This document shows, piece by piece, positions 45,021 to 60,210 of a DNA stretch of 64,000 nucleotides. The stretch comes from Acanthosepion lycidas (Eukaryota > Mollusca > Cephalopoda > Sepiida > Sepiidae). The position numbers and the translations under genes were made by a program. The first letter of the stretch is position 1. The number at the start of each line of letters is the position of its first letter. The stretch is from the NCBI GenBank assembly GCA_963932145.1, contig OZ010572.1, positions 87,631,139 to 87,695,138 on the forward strand, given 5' to 3'. The notes under the pieces were generated by a model. That model did no database searches, was not told where the DNA came from, and worked only from the letters and a program-made list of their open reading frames with translations.

Positions 45021-48000
45021 CAAAATTTCTACTGAATACAATACTCAAGAGTCTCTCAAGTAGAGGGTTAGAGTTAAAATGGTATGAGATGTGAACAGAA
45101 GAGAAGGTGATAGAAAATGAAAATTATGAGGATAAGAACGAAAGATAATTCTTGGCCTTTGACTTGAAGAGGTCAAGATTGAAGCGATAAATGTGTGTGT
45201 GTATATACATAGACTTATATACTAACAAAAATATATATTTATACATGTTCATATAAATAATTTAATAGATTCCATTACAATTTTAGTGGCAATCTTTTGA
45301 TTCAGTGAGTATAAAAGATGGACACCACCAGACTGAACCCATAATCATTGCAGAGGAAGATCAGTTGCTTACATCTCTATGACTTTGTTTATATTCTATG
45401 TATGAAGAATAAAATATATGTATATATGAATAATAGTAAGTAAATAAATGACCTATGTTTTGTTGGAACAAAAAATGTCACAATATATTGTATAAATGTA
45501 AACAAGTGAGATAAGTTGTTTTTTATTCTTATTTAGGAAGTCTACATTACATTTCAAATTAACAAATATAACAAAAATAAACAAATATCCTATAATATTG
45601 ATTTCAAGAAAACATCATTCCTATTAGAAAAAAAAAAAAAAAAAAGAATTGTTCTACATATAATCAGGTATGAAAAGACTCCTAAATACTTACAGCCATT
45701 CTTTGCTTTTCACCACCACTTAAAACATCCATCCAGTCCTGAAGAAGAGAAAAAAACAAAAAAAACATGATGTAGAAAAAATTTAAAAAAATAAAGAACA
45801 AAATCTAAATTTGGGATTTTGTTTTTCAAAAAGCTAAGAAACAGAAAAATTTTGTTAAAAAATAAAGAAAAGCGTACTAAACTGTTATGCAATATGGCAG
45901 TGAATGTTGGCAAAGAATCTTGAAGCAACAGAAATGTGGTTCTACAAAAGGATGCTGAGAATACCATAGACCAAACATGTGAGCAATGACAAAGTTTTTG
46001 AGAAATAGGAAGCAAAAGGACACTTATACTAACATCAAGACAAGACAATTGAAATTTCTAGGGCACATAATGATGAAAGACAAAATTTGATACTCACAGG
46101 AGAGATTGAAGGCAAAAGGGACAGAGGAAAACAACATATAACCAACCTAATGAGCTTAAGTAAATGGATGGCAGAACAAGGTTTAGGAAAAATAACAAAA
46201 AGACAATTTATTAAGAACTACAAAGGACAGGAAACTCTGGAGAGGCATGATCACACAGTACATAGAATAAGTGCTATGACAAGTGATGAATGGACACAGT
46301 ACATAGAAGTGTTGTGACAAGTTAGCACTTTTAAATGACCTGGGTACAATAAAACATTAGTTCAGGACAACAGGTAACATTTTTTGGGGAACAATGCTGA
46401 AATAATAGAAAATTTTCAATTAAAATTATATTATATTTATTCTAAAAGCAACTTCTCACCAATAGTGGCAGGCTTTTAATAGATGGAACACACAAAATAA
46501 AAAAACAAAACTTAGGTGCTTTTTTTAAGCTAGTAAATGAAATCCAAATTAAAAATTATGGTTGAAGGACTTAAATTTAGACATTTGTATTTATTTCTAA
46601 ATGTGAAAAACATTAGGGTCTAATTGTAAGAATTAATTATAATTTAATAAACAAGAAAATTTTATTTGTCAATTTTAGGTTATAAACTTGAAGAGACCAT
46701 TAATGAACAATATTTGTGTTATGTCTTCTGCTTATCATAAACTAAATTTAAAATACAAGGAAGAATTTCGAAAATGATAAATATGGAAAATTCAGTCACA
46801 ATGCAAAGCAGGAAACTGTAAATGAACATTTTTTTGATAAAGTCTTTAAAAATGTTTTGATTGCAAATAGTTGGAATGTGCTAAAAAAAAAAAAAGTTCC
46901 ATTCTCTTAAATTAAGGAAGAATTTTAGTAGTAAAATTTAAATGAATGAAAAAGAAATGAATTGCTTGTCTTTTGATTGAATATATATATATATATATAT
47001 ATAATAGCTAACAAGAATGACATCATTTGTAATCACTTTCATTCTATTTATTAATTCAGTAATAGTGAAATTCATTTGCTTATAAATTATGGTGTTAATC
47101 TACTTGAACAAAATAAAACATTTTGCTAATCTACCAAAAGCTTAATTTCTTGACTGTTGTGTAGAGATTTCTTTATCTAGATGCAAACATTAGGTGCAGA
47201 CTCATTTAGTCATCCTTTTAAGCAGTTAATGAAAAAAAATGAACAGTAGCCTCATAACTGGACATCTGCACTTCAGACAGCATTTCTCCATTGCAATACA
47301 AAGAGTGACATTGATGTCAGGGATAAAGGTGGATGTCAATGGGAAAATTCAAAGATTGAAGAATTATTCTAAATATGAAAAGGCGATAGTTAAAGTTGCT
47401 ATAAAGAGATAGGTATCTGACCATAAAAAATGGCATATGTTATATTTTTGAGTGGCTTATACAAAATAAATACTAATTGATTTCATTCAAAAGTTCTGCC
47501 CGAGTTTCTTTTTGTATAGCTTTTGAGAATATCTGCATCATGAAATAAAGATTAGATGAAAGAGAGCACAAAGAATTCATTGGTTCTTTATTATCTCTTG
47601 CTTATGACTTTAGCCAATTGTTTTCTTAAACCAAACAATCTTCTATAAAAGAGCACATAAAGTGCATTAAATAATCTTTAGACAAGTAATGAAATTGTAG
47701 AAAAAGGATTGAATTTCTGTTGGTTGTCCCTAAAAATCTCTTCCATTGCATTAATAAGGTGAGGTAATTCAGAATTTTTTTATGGATAAAAACTAATTGT
47801 GGAAGTTATTCAATGATTCATAGAAATTTTCAGTAAATCACTTTGAACCCAACTTCAATTTTCTTAATCAAATTAACAGCTTAATAAATGATCTGAAACA
47901 CATTCATCTCTTGCCAAATCAATTGTGCTATCAAGAGAGACTCCTCTTTTTTATAGAACTGAAATTATTGATTGACAAAGCTTTAACACTTGTATCATAT

Positions 48001-51000
48001 TACACAGAAATATTGACGTCTGAAAAATGCAATACATGGCACTAACCTTTACAGATTCCCAACCATCTTCTCTTTCAAGCAAATATCCAAGTTGAACCTG
48101 AAAACATTTAATTACAACAAATTAAAAATGAATCACGAACTTTTCTGATGCAACAAGTATGACTTAGATAAAAATCTAACAACAAATCTAATGACTTAGA
48201 TGTGTTTGTTTTAATTTCAACATTTATCATTAAAATATGTTGAGTGTTTCTAAATCAAAATCTTTAATTTACTTTCCATGAAAATTTTACCAGCACAATC
48301 CTAGAGTAAAGATGTATAAGAAACTGTCAGACTAAAACTAAATCTAAAATATTATAAAAGCTAACTTAGAATAATAATGGAAAGACACAAAAACAACACT
48401 TCACTGGATCATAATTAAAATAAATTTTTAAAAAAGTTAAGATTAGATGTTTATAAAAATTACTTTCCTCAGAATAGATAATTATTTGATGATTGAATAA
48501 TTCTAAATGGTAATAAATTAAAAATTTCCAAAAATTGTTCAGACAGATGAACCCTATCAAACAAAGGAAAACAGCATAATGTCACCCAGGAGATTTCAAA
48601 CTATACATGGTAAAATTAGTACCTTTGTGAAAGAAAGAGAACCACATGGTATTGAAATTTGTATTTCCACAACCAGCATACCCAAGTGACAAATTAATAT
48701 ATGCTATCTCTTTCTAATGCAAGCTCTGTGTATTTATCATTACTAAAAATGGATTTTATCCAATTGGTGTGTCAATGATCACCAGTTTCTTTTCTTGGAG
48801 AAAATTATTTTTTCTTTTCTTTATTATTTGCACATGATTAAGACTGAAGAATAATGGATTGGCTGAAACTTTTTAATTTTATCAAGTACACAAGGAGAGA
48901 GGGATGCTCAGTTGTCCGAACAAAATTTGTAATGTTGATAATTCTTAATGTTATAAACAAATTAAAAAGTGTTATTCATATCACTCAGAAAAGGAATACA
49001 ACAAATAAATACTTTAAGTATTTTTAAATGCATAAATTCTTTCAATAAAAATAATAAATAAACAACCTTCTCTAAAATATCAACAAGTTCCACATCATTA
49101 ATTTCTCTTTCTATCTGATCTGCATGTACATCTGGATAGATCATCTGTTCCCGCAGGGTCCCAACTGCCATGTATGGACGCTGAGAGAGAAAAACAAATG
49201 AATATCTGTGCCAATGAAGAAACCTCTTGCTGGTTAAAAGAGAACTTAAGAAAGAAGATCAATTGCATAGTGCAACTTTGAATAATTTGAAATGTTTTGA
49301 CATAGTTAAAAAAAAAAAAAAAAGAAAAGAATAAAAGAAAGCAATTGCATTACCTGGGGAACATAGAAAAGCTTTCTTTTGTCTGGTTTGGTCATCACCC
49401 CTCCAAATAATGGCCATAACTAAAAATAAATTCAACCAAAAATTATAATTAAGATTTGCTCAAAAGATTTTTTTCAAAAGTGAAATCATAAGAATCTTGA
49501 ATAGTCAAATATACACCAAAAACTGTATGTAGACAAAAAAAAAAAAAAAGTACACTTACTCTTATTTTAGGAAGAGATTTTTTTTAATTGGTCATTAAAC
49601 CACTCAATAATGTATATACAGCAAACACTTAAATTTCACTGTTTATAAAATATAAAGTATAATTTATTTCAAATATAATTCAATTCACTAAGTGAGTTAA
49701 AATGTTAAATCCAAAGTACACAATTATTTTTGTTTTAAACAATGTGTAATCAAAATTACTAATTATGTTAAATTACAAATTAGATTTACTAATCTCTTTA
49801 TATAAAAAACAAATAAAATCTAAGGTCAACAAAGAGCTTGTGCAATTTTTAAAGGGAGGCAATCCCTTTAAAAATTGCACAAACTATACATGACTTTTGT
49901 TATCAGTTCAAATTTAAGAATTTTAAAATTGATTAAATACTTTTTACTTCTGAAGAAATGCGATACTAAAAGCTTTAATTCTTAACATCAAATTCTTCAC
50001 ATCAATATTTTTTCTTCTGAAAAGTTTGTTTTGCTTTGAGACTGTTCACTTACTTCTCCTAGCGTTCGAAATAAAGAACTCTTTCCACAACCATTAGGTC
50101 CACATACCAACACATTCATATTGGAATGAACCTGTAATTTGAAATAAAATAGCATTATTTCTGTCACTGATTACACCTAAGTTTCATATATTTACCTACA
50201 AGGTACAAGTTATTTTAATATTTCTTTAAATATTTATTGTTATACACATGGTGGAGAAACACTTATAATACAATTATATTAATGAAAAGAAAAAAATGTA
50301 AGTTAACCTACTTTTGATAAAGATAATTTTTCTTTTACTTTATAGATATATGAGACATGAGTATATCACATTGTTTCTGTTTAAAAATGAATAAAGAACC
50401 AAGTCAAGTTTTTAAACTTGGAAATTTAATATCAGGTATTTCTAAATCAATTACAAAAAAGTATAAATATCAATAATTCACTAAAATTGTTTTTAAATAT
50501 AAAAACTAAATAAACCATTAAAGAACATTTCAGTTTTTTCATAGAGGGTTTGTTGTAACAAGCATCACCAACTTAACACAAACTTTGGGATTTTCAGTTG
50601 CCAGACAAGGGATCCAATATCATGCCACATACCACACCCCACACATACAAATCAATATTAATGCAACACTTAATTCTGATCCAGATTTTATAAGTAAACA
50701 GATATCTGAAATCTTTTACCTCAAAACTCAATTCTTTAATAAGAACATCACCATTTGGAGTTACTAAAGGCACTTTTTCAAATCTGAAAAATAAATAAAA
50801 ATCAATCTATTACTTTCTAGCAATATATGTGAATACTGTTGCTTGATGTTGTGCTTATTTTTACAATATTTCTATCAGATGATCAATTGGAATAATGTCA
50901 ATGAATAAAAAACGTTTACTTACTTGATCATGTGATCCTTGAAAATCACTTTGCCACTACCAGGTTTTAAAATACTGGAACTATTTAAACCTATGAAATA

Positions 51001-51127
51001 TAATTAAGATTTCTCTTTACCAAATTCTTGCACAAAGAATGAAACAATGTGAATGTTGTCAGTTGATATGCAAATGAATTCATAAAAACTGTTTTTTATC
51101 AATGTTTTTTCTAAAATCAGAATAATG

Positions 51128-51165
<38 letters not shown>

Positions 51166-54100
51166 TATTGTAGGATTCAAGAAATATATGTATAGACTGA
51201 CATAGCTAGGAAGAGTGTGTGGATATATCATATTCATTATTATATGACTTTCCATTCAGACTAGTATACTCATTTATACATTTTAGTTATTGTACTCTCT
51301 TGGATATCTTCCAGTATTTTCTTAATTTATGTTAAACATTAATTAGAGAATATTCTTATTACACATAAATAGCAATGAGCAGTTTTCTTTTTTGTTTTTT
51401 TAGCTATAACTACAAATGAATACAAATCCATTTATATGCATATAAAGATTAGAAAGATCACAAAGCAATATAAGTCAATATAAGGTAATATGAAGATACA
51501 CTACAGTTCAAGAGTTTGAAGCCAGCACCCCACCCAGAATTAGCATGAGATGAACTTGACAAAATAGTGAAATCTTTCCATCCCAAAAATGAAAAAAAGC
51601 TCCTATAGTCATTGAAAAAAGAATGGAATCAATTATCAAACTTATACTTTGAGAAACTTTTGCAATGAATGCCAAAAATTTGTGCTGCAGTAATCAAGGC
51701 TAAAGGAGGATAATTCGATGAGAGCAAAAATTAATCATAAAATGCTTTTTTTTTTGTTATAAAAAAATTTCTAATAAAAAATCCTGTCTCACCTTTTTTA
51801 AACCATGTTTAATAATTTTATTTAAAGTACAAAACAACAATAATAATGAGTGCAGATACTAATAATATACATCATAAGACTTTGCCAAAACTTAGAGAAC
51901 TGTTTATAAGAAAAAGCTACATTAAAAACCAACATTTCTTTTCAAAGTCTTAGAATGAACTTGGCTTACAAGTCGGGAAAAGACAGTTTAAAAAAATTGA
52001 ATGCAAACTTACCATTATCAGTTACCATAGTACGTTCATAATGACCTTTGTTTAAATCTTCAAGAACGTTCATCAATTCTGTTACACGTGCTGTGAAACT
52101 GCAGGAAAAAAAGAAAGTGTGAATACAACTATTTTCTTTTAATAATATATTATTCAAACAGAACTGAAATTTTAGAGTTTTTTTTTTTAATATCCATTTT
52201 ATAATTTTCTTTCTATTAAAAAAATTAATTTTTCACAGCATCATTGGCTCTAAAATATAAAACTTTAATTTTTATTAAAAACTACTTCAGTGAAATAGAA
52301 TTACTTTAAAACTGTTTTTTCTTTCATGACCTACGGCTTTAGTATTTTGATAAGAATGATCTAAATTTCTTTGAAAGCTTCATTAAAATAAAATTTAACA
52401 ATTCTGCTTAAATCAAATATTAGTTTTATTTTATTCCAAAACATATAGACTAGAAATTTAAAGTGGTTAAAAGTCTGAATCAATTTTCTGAATGTTGATA
52501 TTACCTGAAAAGATAAAAGCCTAAGAAATTCTAGATTAAAACCATAAAAGCACTTTTCATTTTACATTAAAAAAATTAATCAAATTATATATATATATAT
52601 ATATATAAAAACAAGAACAGGTAATATCATAATCAGTATTAGAAAAAGCTACTGAGCCTGTAAACTAACACAAATACTTCTTACCCTGAAAGGCTAGTCA
52701 TTTCACGTCCAGCTAATGCTATTCTTCCAATTGCTTCAGCCATCTTTACTAACATTTGACCACTTTTGTAATAATCCTGAAATAAAATATCAAAAGTTTT
52801 CCAAATTATCTGAAAAAATAGTTTTCTGATCAACAAACAATAATGGTATTCTTTATTTTAATATTTACATTCTTGAGTTTGAATTTTTAAGCATTTGTCT
52901 CTTAAAATTTATGTTCTTTTTGAAATTTATCAAAACTGAAGCGGTGTTGGGGATTACCAGTAAGACTTAGACACACATAGCTTTCATAAGTTTTTGTAGT
53001 ATAGATTAATTTTATTTAATGACAACTTTTTATTTTCATAAAATATTTAAACATAAGACACAGATTGTACTATGATACTAAGATCTAATTTTTTCATTCA
53101 AATCCTACTAAAAACTAATAAGTATTCATTTTTGTATGAAAAAGACAAACAATTGGTGTTTTTAAAAAAGATAAATTATAAATCTGGCTACACAAATATA
53201 CAATTGCTCAATGTCAAAATAAATATTTATTCATTTATATTTTCTATAAACATAAAAAGTAAAATGAATCCAAAGTTTAATTAAGTTTCTACAATGCCGG
53301 CCTTACCTCCAAAAGTTCACTATGGCTACTTCGCAAATGCCTGGGATGGGCCAGATTGAGGAATGGACGACTGACCACCAAATACCCAATCACTGTAGCA
53401 ACATCTGTTTGAAGAGGATAATTTGTTAGTTACAAAATAATAACAACATGTCATTTACCTAAATTAAATTGTATTATAGATTATGGTCAATGATTCTCAC
53501 TAGGGGTAAAAAAATACTATTATTTCAGTTATCAATTATTATTGCAAAAATTAATCAGAAGTTAAAAGAAAGAATCTGCTAAGTGGTTCATAATTTATTT
53601 TTCCTTTGTGACAAAAAACACCAAAAGAAATTAGTATTGTAAAAATACAAGAAACTTTAATACTTACATTTTGCTATGATACTGTCTATGAAACCCATTT
53701 GCATGCGGAAAAATATGAAGTTACTAGCATGTTCAGCCTGACAAAAAGAAACAAAGAAAAAATTCAAGAAATATGTAAAATGAAAAACATGCAAGTATGT
53801 TAAAACTAGATTTTAGATTCTTAAAACTTCCCTTATTTTAGTTTTGCTCTTCTTCATATACAAAGAATCATGGGATTCAATTTATTTTGTTTTCTATGAA
53901 CTACAGATATGACAGATAACTGTCTTAAAATACATATTCCTATAAACAAGATTCTTAAATAGGGAAAATGATAAAAATCTGGATCTAAGGAATGTTATTT
54001 TAAACTGAATTTAAAAGGAAAAAAATTTTTCAACTGACCAATTTATTAAAAGTAGCAATAATGATATTATGTTCCCGTTTGTTGCCCTGGTAGAAAGCCA

Positions 54101-57100
54101 CCTCTTCACTGAAAGAAAAGGAGAAAAAAAATAAAAGTACAATATATGGAAAATTACACAATTTACATTGCTCGGACTATCGTCCTCATCTTTGTTGCCA
54201 TATTTATCACAACATTTCGGCCGTTGTACACTCCGGCCTTCTTCAGGTGGTTGGAATGTCAAACTGAACTATTTTGCTCGGTGAGGTAGACTGTTCTAGT
54301 TTAGGAAGATGTCCAGGTTCTACTGGAGCATGTGAGCTTAATAAGACCTTCGATACAGTTTACGATGGAGAAAGAGAGTAACAACACACTCCCATTCCTG
54401 GATGTTCTAATATCTCAAACAGAGCATGGGTTCAAGACATCCGTATACCACAAACCAACATTAACCGGACAGTAACTCAATTTTAACTCCCACCATCCAT
54501 ACAACATAAAGAAAGGGATCGTCCACTGCTTACAACACTGAGCAAAAGTCATAAGTGGTGACCCAGAGACATTAGATAAAGAATTGGCCAGTATAAGCAG
54601 TACTCTACAACATAACAACTACCCTGGGTACATGGCAGCAGCCCCAATAAACCGGGATAAGCAGGTACAAGAGGAGGACAACAACACTCAGAAAACAGTC
54701 TGCCTGCCTTATGTGAAGGGGTTATCAGAAAAAATACAAAGGATCTGCGGTCCATATAACATCAGGACAACCTTCAAAAGCTGGATGGCACTTCGCAGAT
54801 ACCTCTCCCGATTAAGACTCCCCCATATAGGAGAACATGACTAAAGACTGTGTGTACGCTATCCTGTGCAGCAGCAGGAAGAAATATAAAGGGGAGACAG
54901 GCCACCCCCTTAAGATAGGGCTTCAAGAACACCAAAAAGCTGTAACATGAGGGGAAGTAGAAAAATCAGGTGTGGCTGACCACATATGGAGAGAAAAGGG
55001 AAATCACCGCCCTCTGTGGGATCAGGTTGAAATCATAGACATAGAACATATTTGGAAAATTCGTAAACTTAAGAAATCAACGCATATGCGAGGCCACAAA
55101 AATCTGAGCCGACCAAGCATAAAAATGAATACAATATGGGAACCAGTAATAAGGAGTGCCAGAGCAAAGCAATAATAACAACAAAAATTGCAATATGAGC
55201 TCTAGTAAAAAACATGCAATGATAACAGTAAAAAAAATGGTTGGTGAAGAAATTCATACAGATGTCCTCAAGGATACATGGCACAGTGGATAAAGTCCTT
55301 AGTTAGATCCAGTGACAGGGCTCAAAGAGTGTGAGTTCAATACCTGGTTAAGGCGGTAGAGAACTTGAATTAACAGGAGATAACATTAGACATGGCACGT
55401 GGAAGTAGAAAAGTCTACCTCAGCAAGCAAAATAAAGGGTTCAGTTCGACATTCCAACCAAGAAGGCCGGAGCATACAATGACTGAAATATTGTGATAAA
55501 TATGACAACAAAGATGTGGATAATAGTGTACATAATACCTCAACTCAGAAATATAGACAGATATGGAAAATTACTTCTTTGGTTATTAAAGGTTTATTAA
55601 TTCCCTATTTTATAATGAAACATGACAATTTAGAAATAACTTACTCCATCTATAGTAAATCAGATGAATACAAAATTGGCAGGAAATCATTTTTGGAAAG
55701 AATGATGTCTTGAAATATGAGAATCAATTATTCATTATGCAAAAGATTCAGACTGAGGATGCGTTTAAATTTCTGAATATGGATTGCATATATAATTTTC
55801 TTTTTAGCACAACTTTTTTACAGTATTTACATTATGCGGACTATTGTCCTCATCTTTGTCGCCATATTTATCACAACGTTTCGGCCGTTGTACGCTCCGG
55901 CCTTCTTCAGGTGGTTGAAATTTCAAACTGAACCCTTTATTTCGATCACTGGGCTAGACTGTTCTAGTTCCACATGCCATGTTTGATGATGTCAAATGAT
56001 GAGGACAATAGTCCGCATAATGCAAATACTGTACATAATACCTCATCTCAGAAATATAGACACACAACTTTTTTAGTTACTCATTTCTAAAACTTCTGCA
56101 ATTCTACTGTTGGTTTTCACATGTGATCACAATATTAATGTTTTGATCAGTCAGTTAAATCAAAGCAATTTTACATTTTATGTTCAATATCCATTTGTAT
56201 CTACTGCCCGCATAATTAGTATCTACTAGTCAGTTCCTATATTGATTCTTCAGACATCAGGTCAAATTTATAGACCATCCAATGTGAATCAAACCAACTA
56301 TCAATGGTTAGCAAAACCAGTATGACAAAATGATTGTCTGAGTGAAATTTCAAAATGCTACCAGATTGCAAAAAGTCTTCATTAAATTTATTTAAAACAT
56401 TTTAGAAAATAAAAATTAATCAAGAACATAAGTATCAATTCTACTGAAAGTTTTTTTTTTCCAAATAACTAAATATGGAAGATACTACTGGCTATAATTA
56501 TGACAATGCATCCAACACACAAAAATATTAAAAAGTAGCTAACCTATTGGTTATCAACCGAGAATTGACATAACGATAATCTCCTTCCAAACGTTGCTCT
56601 TTCATTGTCATCTTTGCTACTGGACGGCGTACTCTGATAAAAAAACAAAACAAAAAAACATTGCAAATAAATTGATATAAAAATACCTTAACTGGATTAA
56701 CTTTTTATGTATTTTGATATACTTTGCTCAATCAAGAGATGTGAATTAAATTCATAACATGAAATCTTAAATTGTACACTTTTAATTTATATATTTTTTA
56801 TGTAAAAAAGTTGACCAAAGATAAGGATTAATTGAAAAGCATTTTTAAACATGAATTTACCGAGTTAGCAGTAATCCTGAAATAGCCAAGTACCCCAACA
56901 TGGTTGCTGGTCCCTTAAATAAAAAATAAAGTAAAATTTTTAAAATAAACAAGAAAAATATAATTGAAAAGGTTTTTTGTTACCAAACTAGAACTTAAAT
57001 TAAAAGGTTTATTTGAATTCTTAGTAATGACTTAAAGAAAAATACACTGAAGACAAAATATATTGGACTATTTTAGAGGCAAGTGAAGAAAATTTAATAA

Positions 57101-60100
57101 AAAGAGAAATCTAGTGGCATGAAGATAATTGCTATGTATAAAGTTATTTCATACATCAAATTTACAGCAGTTTTTGTTTGATACTTATTTAAAGAAAAAA
57201 AAAAACAATGTACACCAATGACAAACGAAATCTAATTACATAATATAGAAAAAGAAAGGAAATGCGAGGAAAAATATCTCGTTTCTTACCTGGGGTCCAA
57301 TGCTACTCGCTAACTTTAGTGTGTAAATGATTACATCTAATACAGGCTGAAATTGAAAAATGAAATAAATTAAAATATTTTATAAAAATGAAACCAAAGA
57401 ATAAAGATGAAATGTCAATATTTAGACTGTTTTGCAAAAAAATAAGCATTATTTTATGCACCATATTCTATTACCAACAGAAAAGTAATTTAGAGGATTA
57501 CCACGTTCTCATCAATTGATATGCTAAAATAATTTTAAGTTAAGCAAACCAAATCATCCTTAAATCATAAAAAATGACTATTTTTAAATCTATCCATAAC
57601 TAAATATGATCAAACACATAGAAATATTTTATAATAGCTTAGCTATTAATTGTACATTAATATAAAAAAAATGTGAAATAAAGAAATCAGTAAAATGACC
57701 CAAATTCAAACAAAAGGGAGAAAAAGGTACAAATAGAAAAAGAATACAGTTGAATGGCATAAAACTCACCTTACTCAAGTTAGAATATAAATCTGCAACA
57801 GAATTGCAAAATTTCACAACATCCTGTGTGAGCAGTTGATCAGGGTTGGATATTCGGTTGTCTAGGTTACTCATCTTGTAAAATGTAAAACCCCTATCCA
57901 TGCAGATTAGAAAAAGTCAAGATAAAGAAACACTGACTCACACACATTCAAAAGTAAGAAGCAAAAATAAAATAAGCAGAAAAATATTTTTTTTTATATT
58001 TTTTTTATCCAATACAAATAACATTTTGAACTGTTGTCTCTAACCTTCCACACAGAATATATTCTTCTAGTCAATAAGTGATCATTGTCAGCAAGTTATT
58101 CTGAGAGAAGAGCATGGAAACAGATTTTTAAAAAAATGACTAAGAATCAAAAAACAGGGTGAAGTAAGAATGAATGCTAATACAATATTATAAACAATAG
58201 TTAAACAACTGAAAATGATTTCTTCTGAATAACAAAGACAGCATCTACACCAATAATTATCATGTTCTTTAATTTGATATTTAGTAACCTCCCACCCACA
58301 TCATGTTATTAGGTGAGGTTTACAGACACCTTTTAAAATCAAAAGTAAGATTATAACAAGTATAACAAGTTTTCAAAATAAATAAAAAAAACAAAAACTG
58401 CTCACTTTTTATGCTCTTTCTACAAAATAAATTTGCAATATTTAATTGATAAAAAATTAATCTTTTTGTAATTTTATCTAAGCCATTACTCGAATGGTAA
58501 AGACTTGCTATTTATATATAAGTAAGTTTATCTTTTTCTTTTATTTGTTCCTCAAAGAGAAATCCTCACCCATCAGCAATTTTCATCATACATATGCAAT
58601 CTGACGCAGCTATTGTGAGACTGGAAACCTAATAAAACTTGTTAAAATCACAAAATATTATTAAATAAAAGAAAAATATGTATTTCAGTTGTTTGTCATT
58701 TTAGAATTTTTTCTAAATACATATTATTCTTATTATTATTATGCCTACAGTGAAAAGTAAAAAAAATACCTTTACTTACTTTAGATACTTTTCATACAGA
58801 TGTGTAGAGAGACGAATTCGGAATCGTAGTTTCAGTTTACTGAGGCCATACTGCACAAAGGAGAAATGGTAATGATTAGTAATGCCTTTGTATAATGATA
58901 TACAGAACAATAATAAATACAAGTGGATACTAACTAACTTCTGAGAAGTTAATAGGATTTACACTATTTACATGTAGGCTATTTGTCCACATTGCCCAGC
59001 CCAGGGATTACTATTTCACCAAATTCATGAACCAACGCTAGGCTAGTGGACAATTTTTTGTAGAGAACTTTGAGCCTTAAACCTAAACCTTAAAAGGTTG
59101 GTTTATGAATTTGGTGACACGGTGCGAGTTCAATCCCCAAGCCAGGCAGTGTGTACTTGAACTCAGTGGAAATAGAGTGAACAATACTAAAAATAAGAAC
59201 TAGATGAGATATCCCTACACATCAGTAATGGAACTAGAACAATCTACCCACAAAGATTAAAGGGTTCAGTTTACAACTGATGCAAGCTTGGGGGTACAAT
59301 GGCTGAAATGTTGTGATAACAACAACAAAGATGAGGACAATAGTTTGCATGTAAATAGTGATATTAACTTTTTCTTTAAAAATATTAAATCATTTAGTGC
59401 AGTAAGAAAGATACTGAATCTTGGAAGATTTTAAATTATCATAAAGAATTAAAAATATTAAAATTTAGTAAATTTCTGTAAACAATTCTATTCATGTTTA
59501 TAAATCACAATCTTTATGAATTATGTAATATTATATATTGGTAATCTTCATGTTTCTTCAAATAAACATTTACTGGCATAACAAATTTGGCACAAATGTT
59601 TCCATTAACCAATTAGCCAAGTCTAATTTTTGTACAGATCAAAATGTTATTTCAAAAAAAGAAGAAAAAAAAGAAAAGAAATAATAGCAAGTCTAGGTAA
59701 AACAAGATGGTTGAACCCAAAGAATAATTCTGAAAATGTTTCCATGTTTCAAAAATAAGAATCAAATCAATTTACAATATAGATAAATTAAAAAATATTT
59801 ATAAGTATTACACAAATTTATTTTTTTGATAAATTAATATTTAAGGCTGTGCAACAATTGGTTCAAGAAAAATTATTTTTCAAATAAAAGTTCTGACATT
59901 AAAATTTAATAGAGGACTTTAGCCAATACAAAGTTTTGTGACTTATTTTTAATCAACTACAAATTCTTTCTGTTATGATGACATGGACTTAAAATAACAA
60001 CATTTCTCTTCTACTAAACATGCATGCTCTAATTGTAATATCATTAAATGTTGATCACTGATAATTATTTCATTAAAAGCACTGCATGAAGTAAAGACAC

Positions 60101-60152
60101 TCAAAATTGACAATAATTAATGCTTTAACAAAGACCTATGATTGAACAGAAA

Positions 60153-60210
<58 letters not shown>

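Noticed and set aside
55069..55284. 71-codon minus-strand frame
   Set aside because: Antisense shadow of the Penelope pseudogene.
58567..58622. Exon-like block between ABCD3 exons 6 and 7
   Set aside because: Exons 6 and 7 join directly in phase and match the family, and the block adds no homologous residues.
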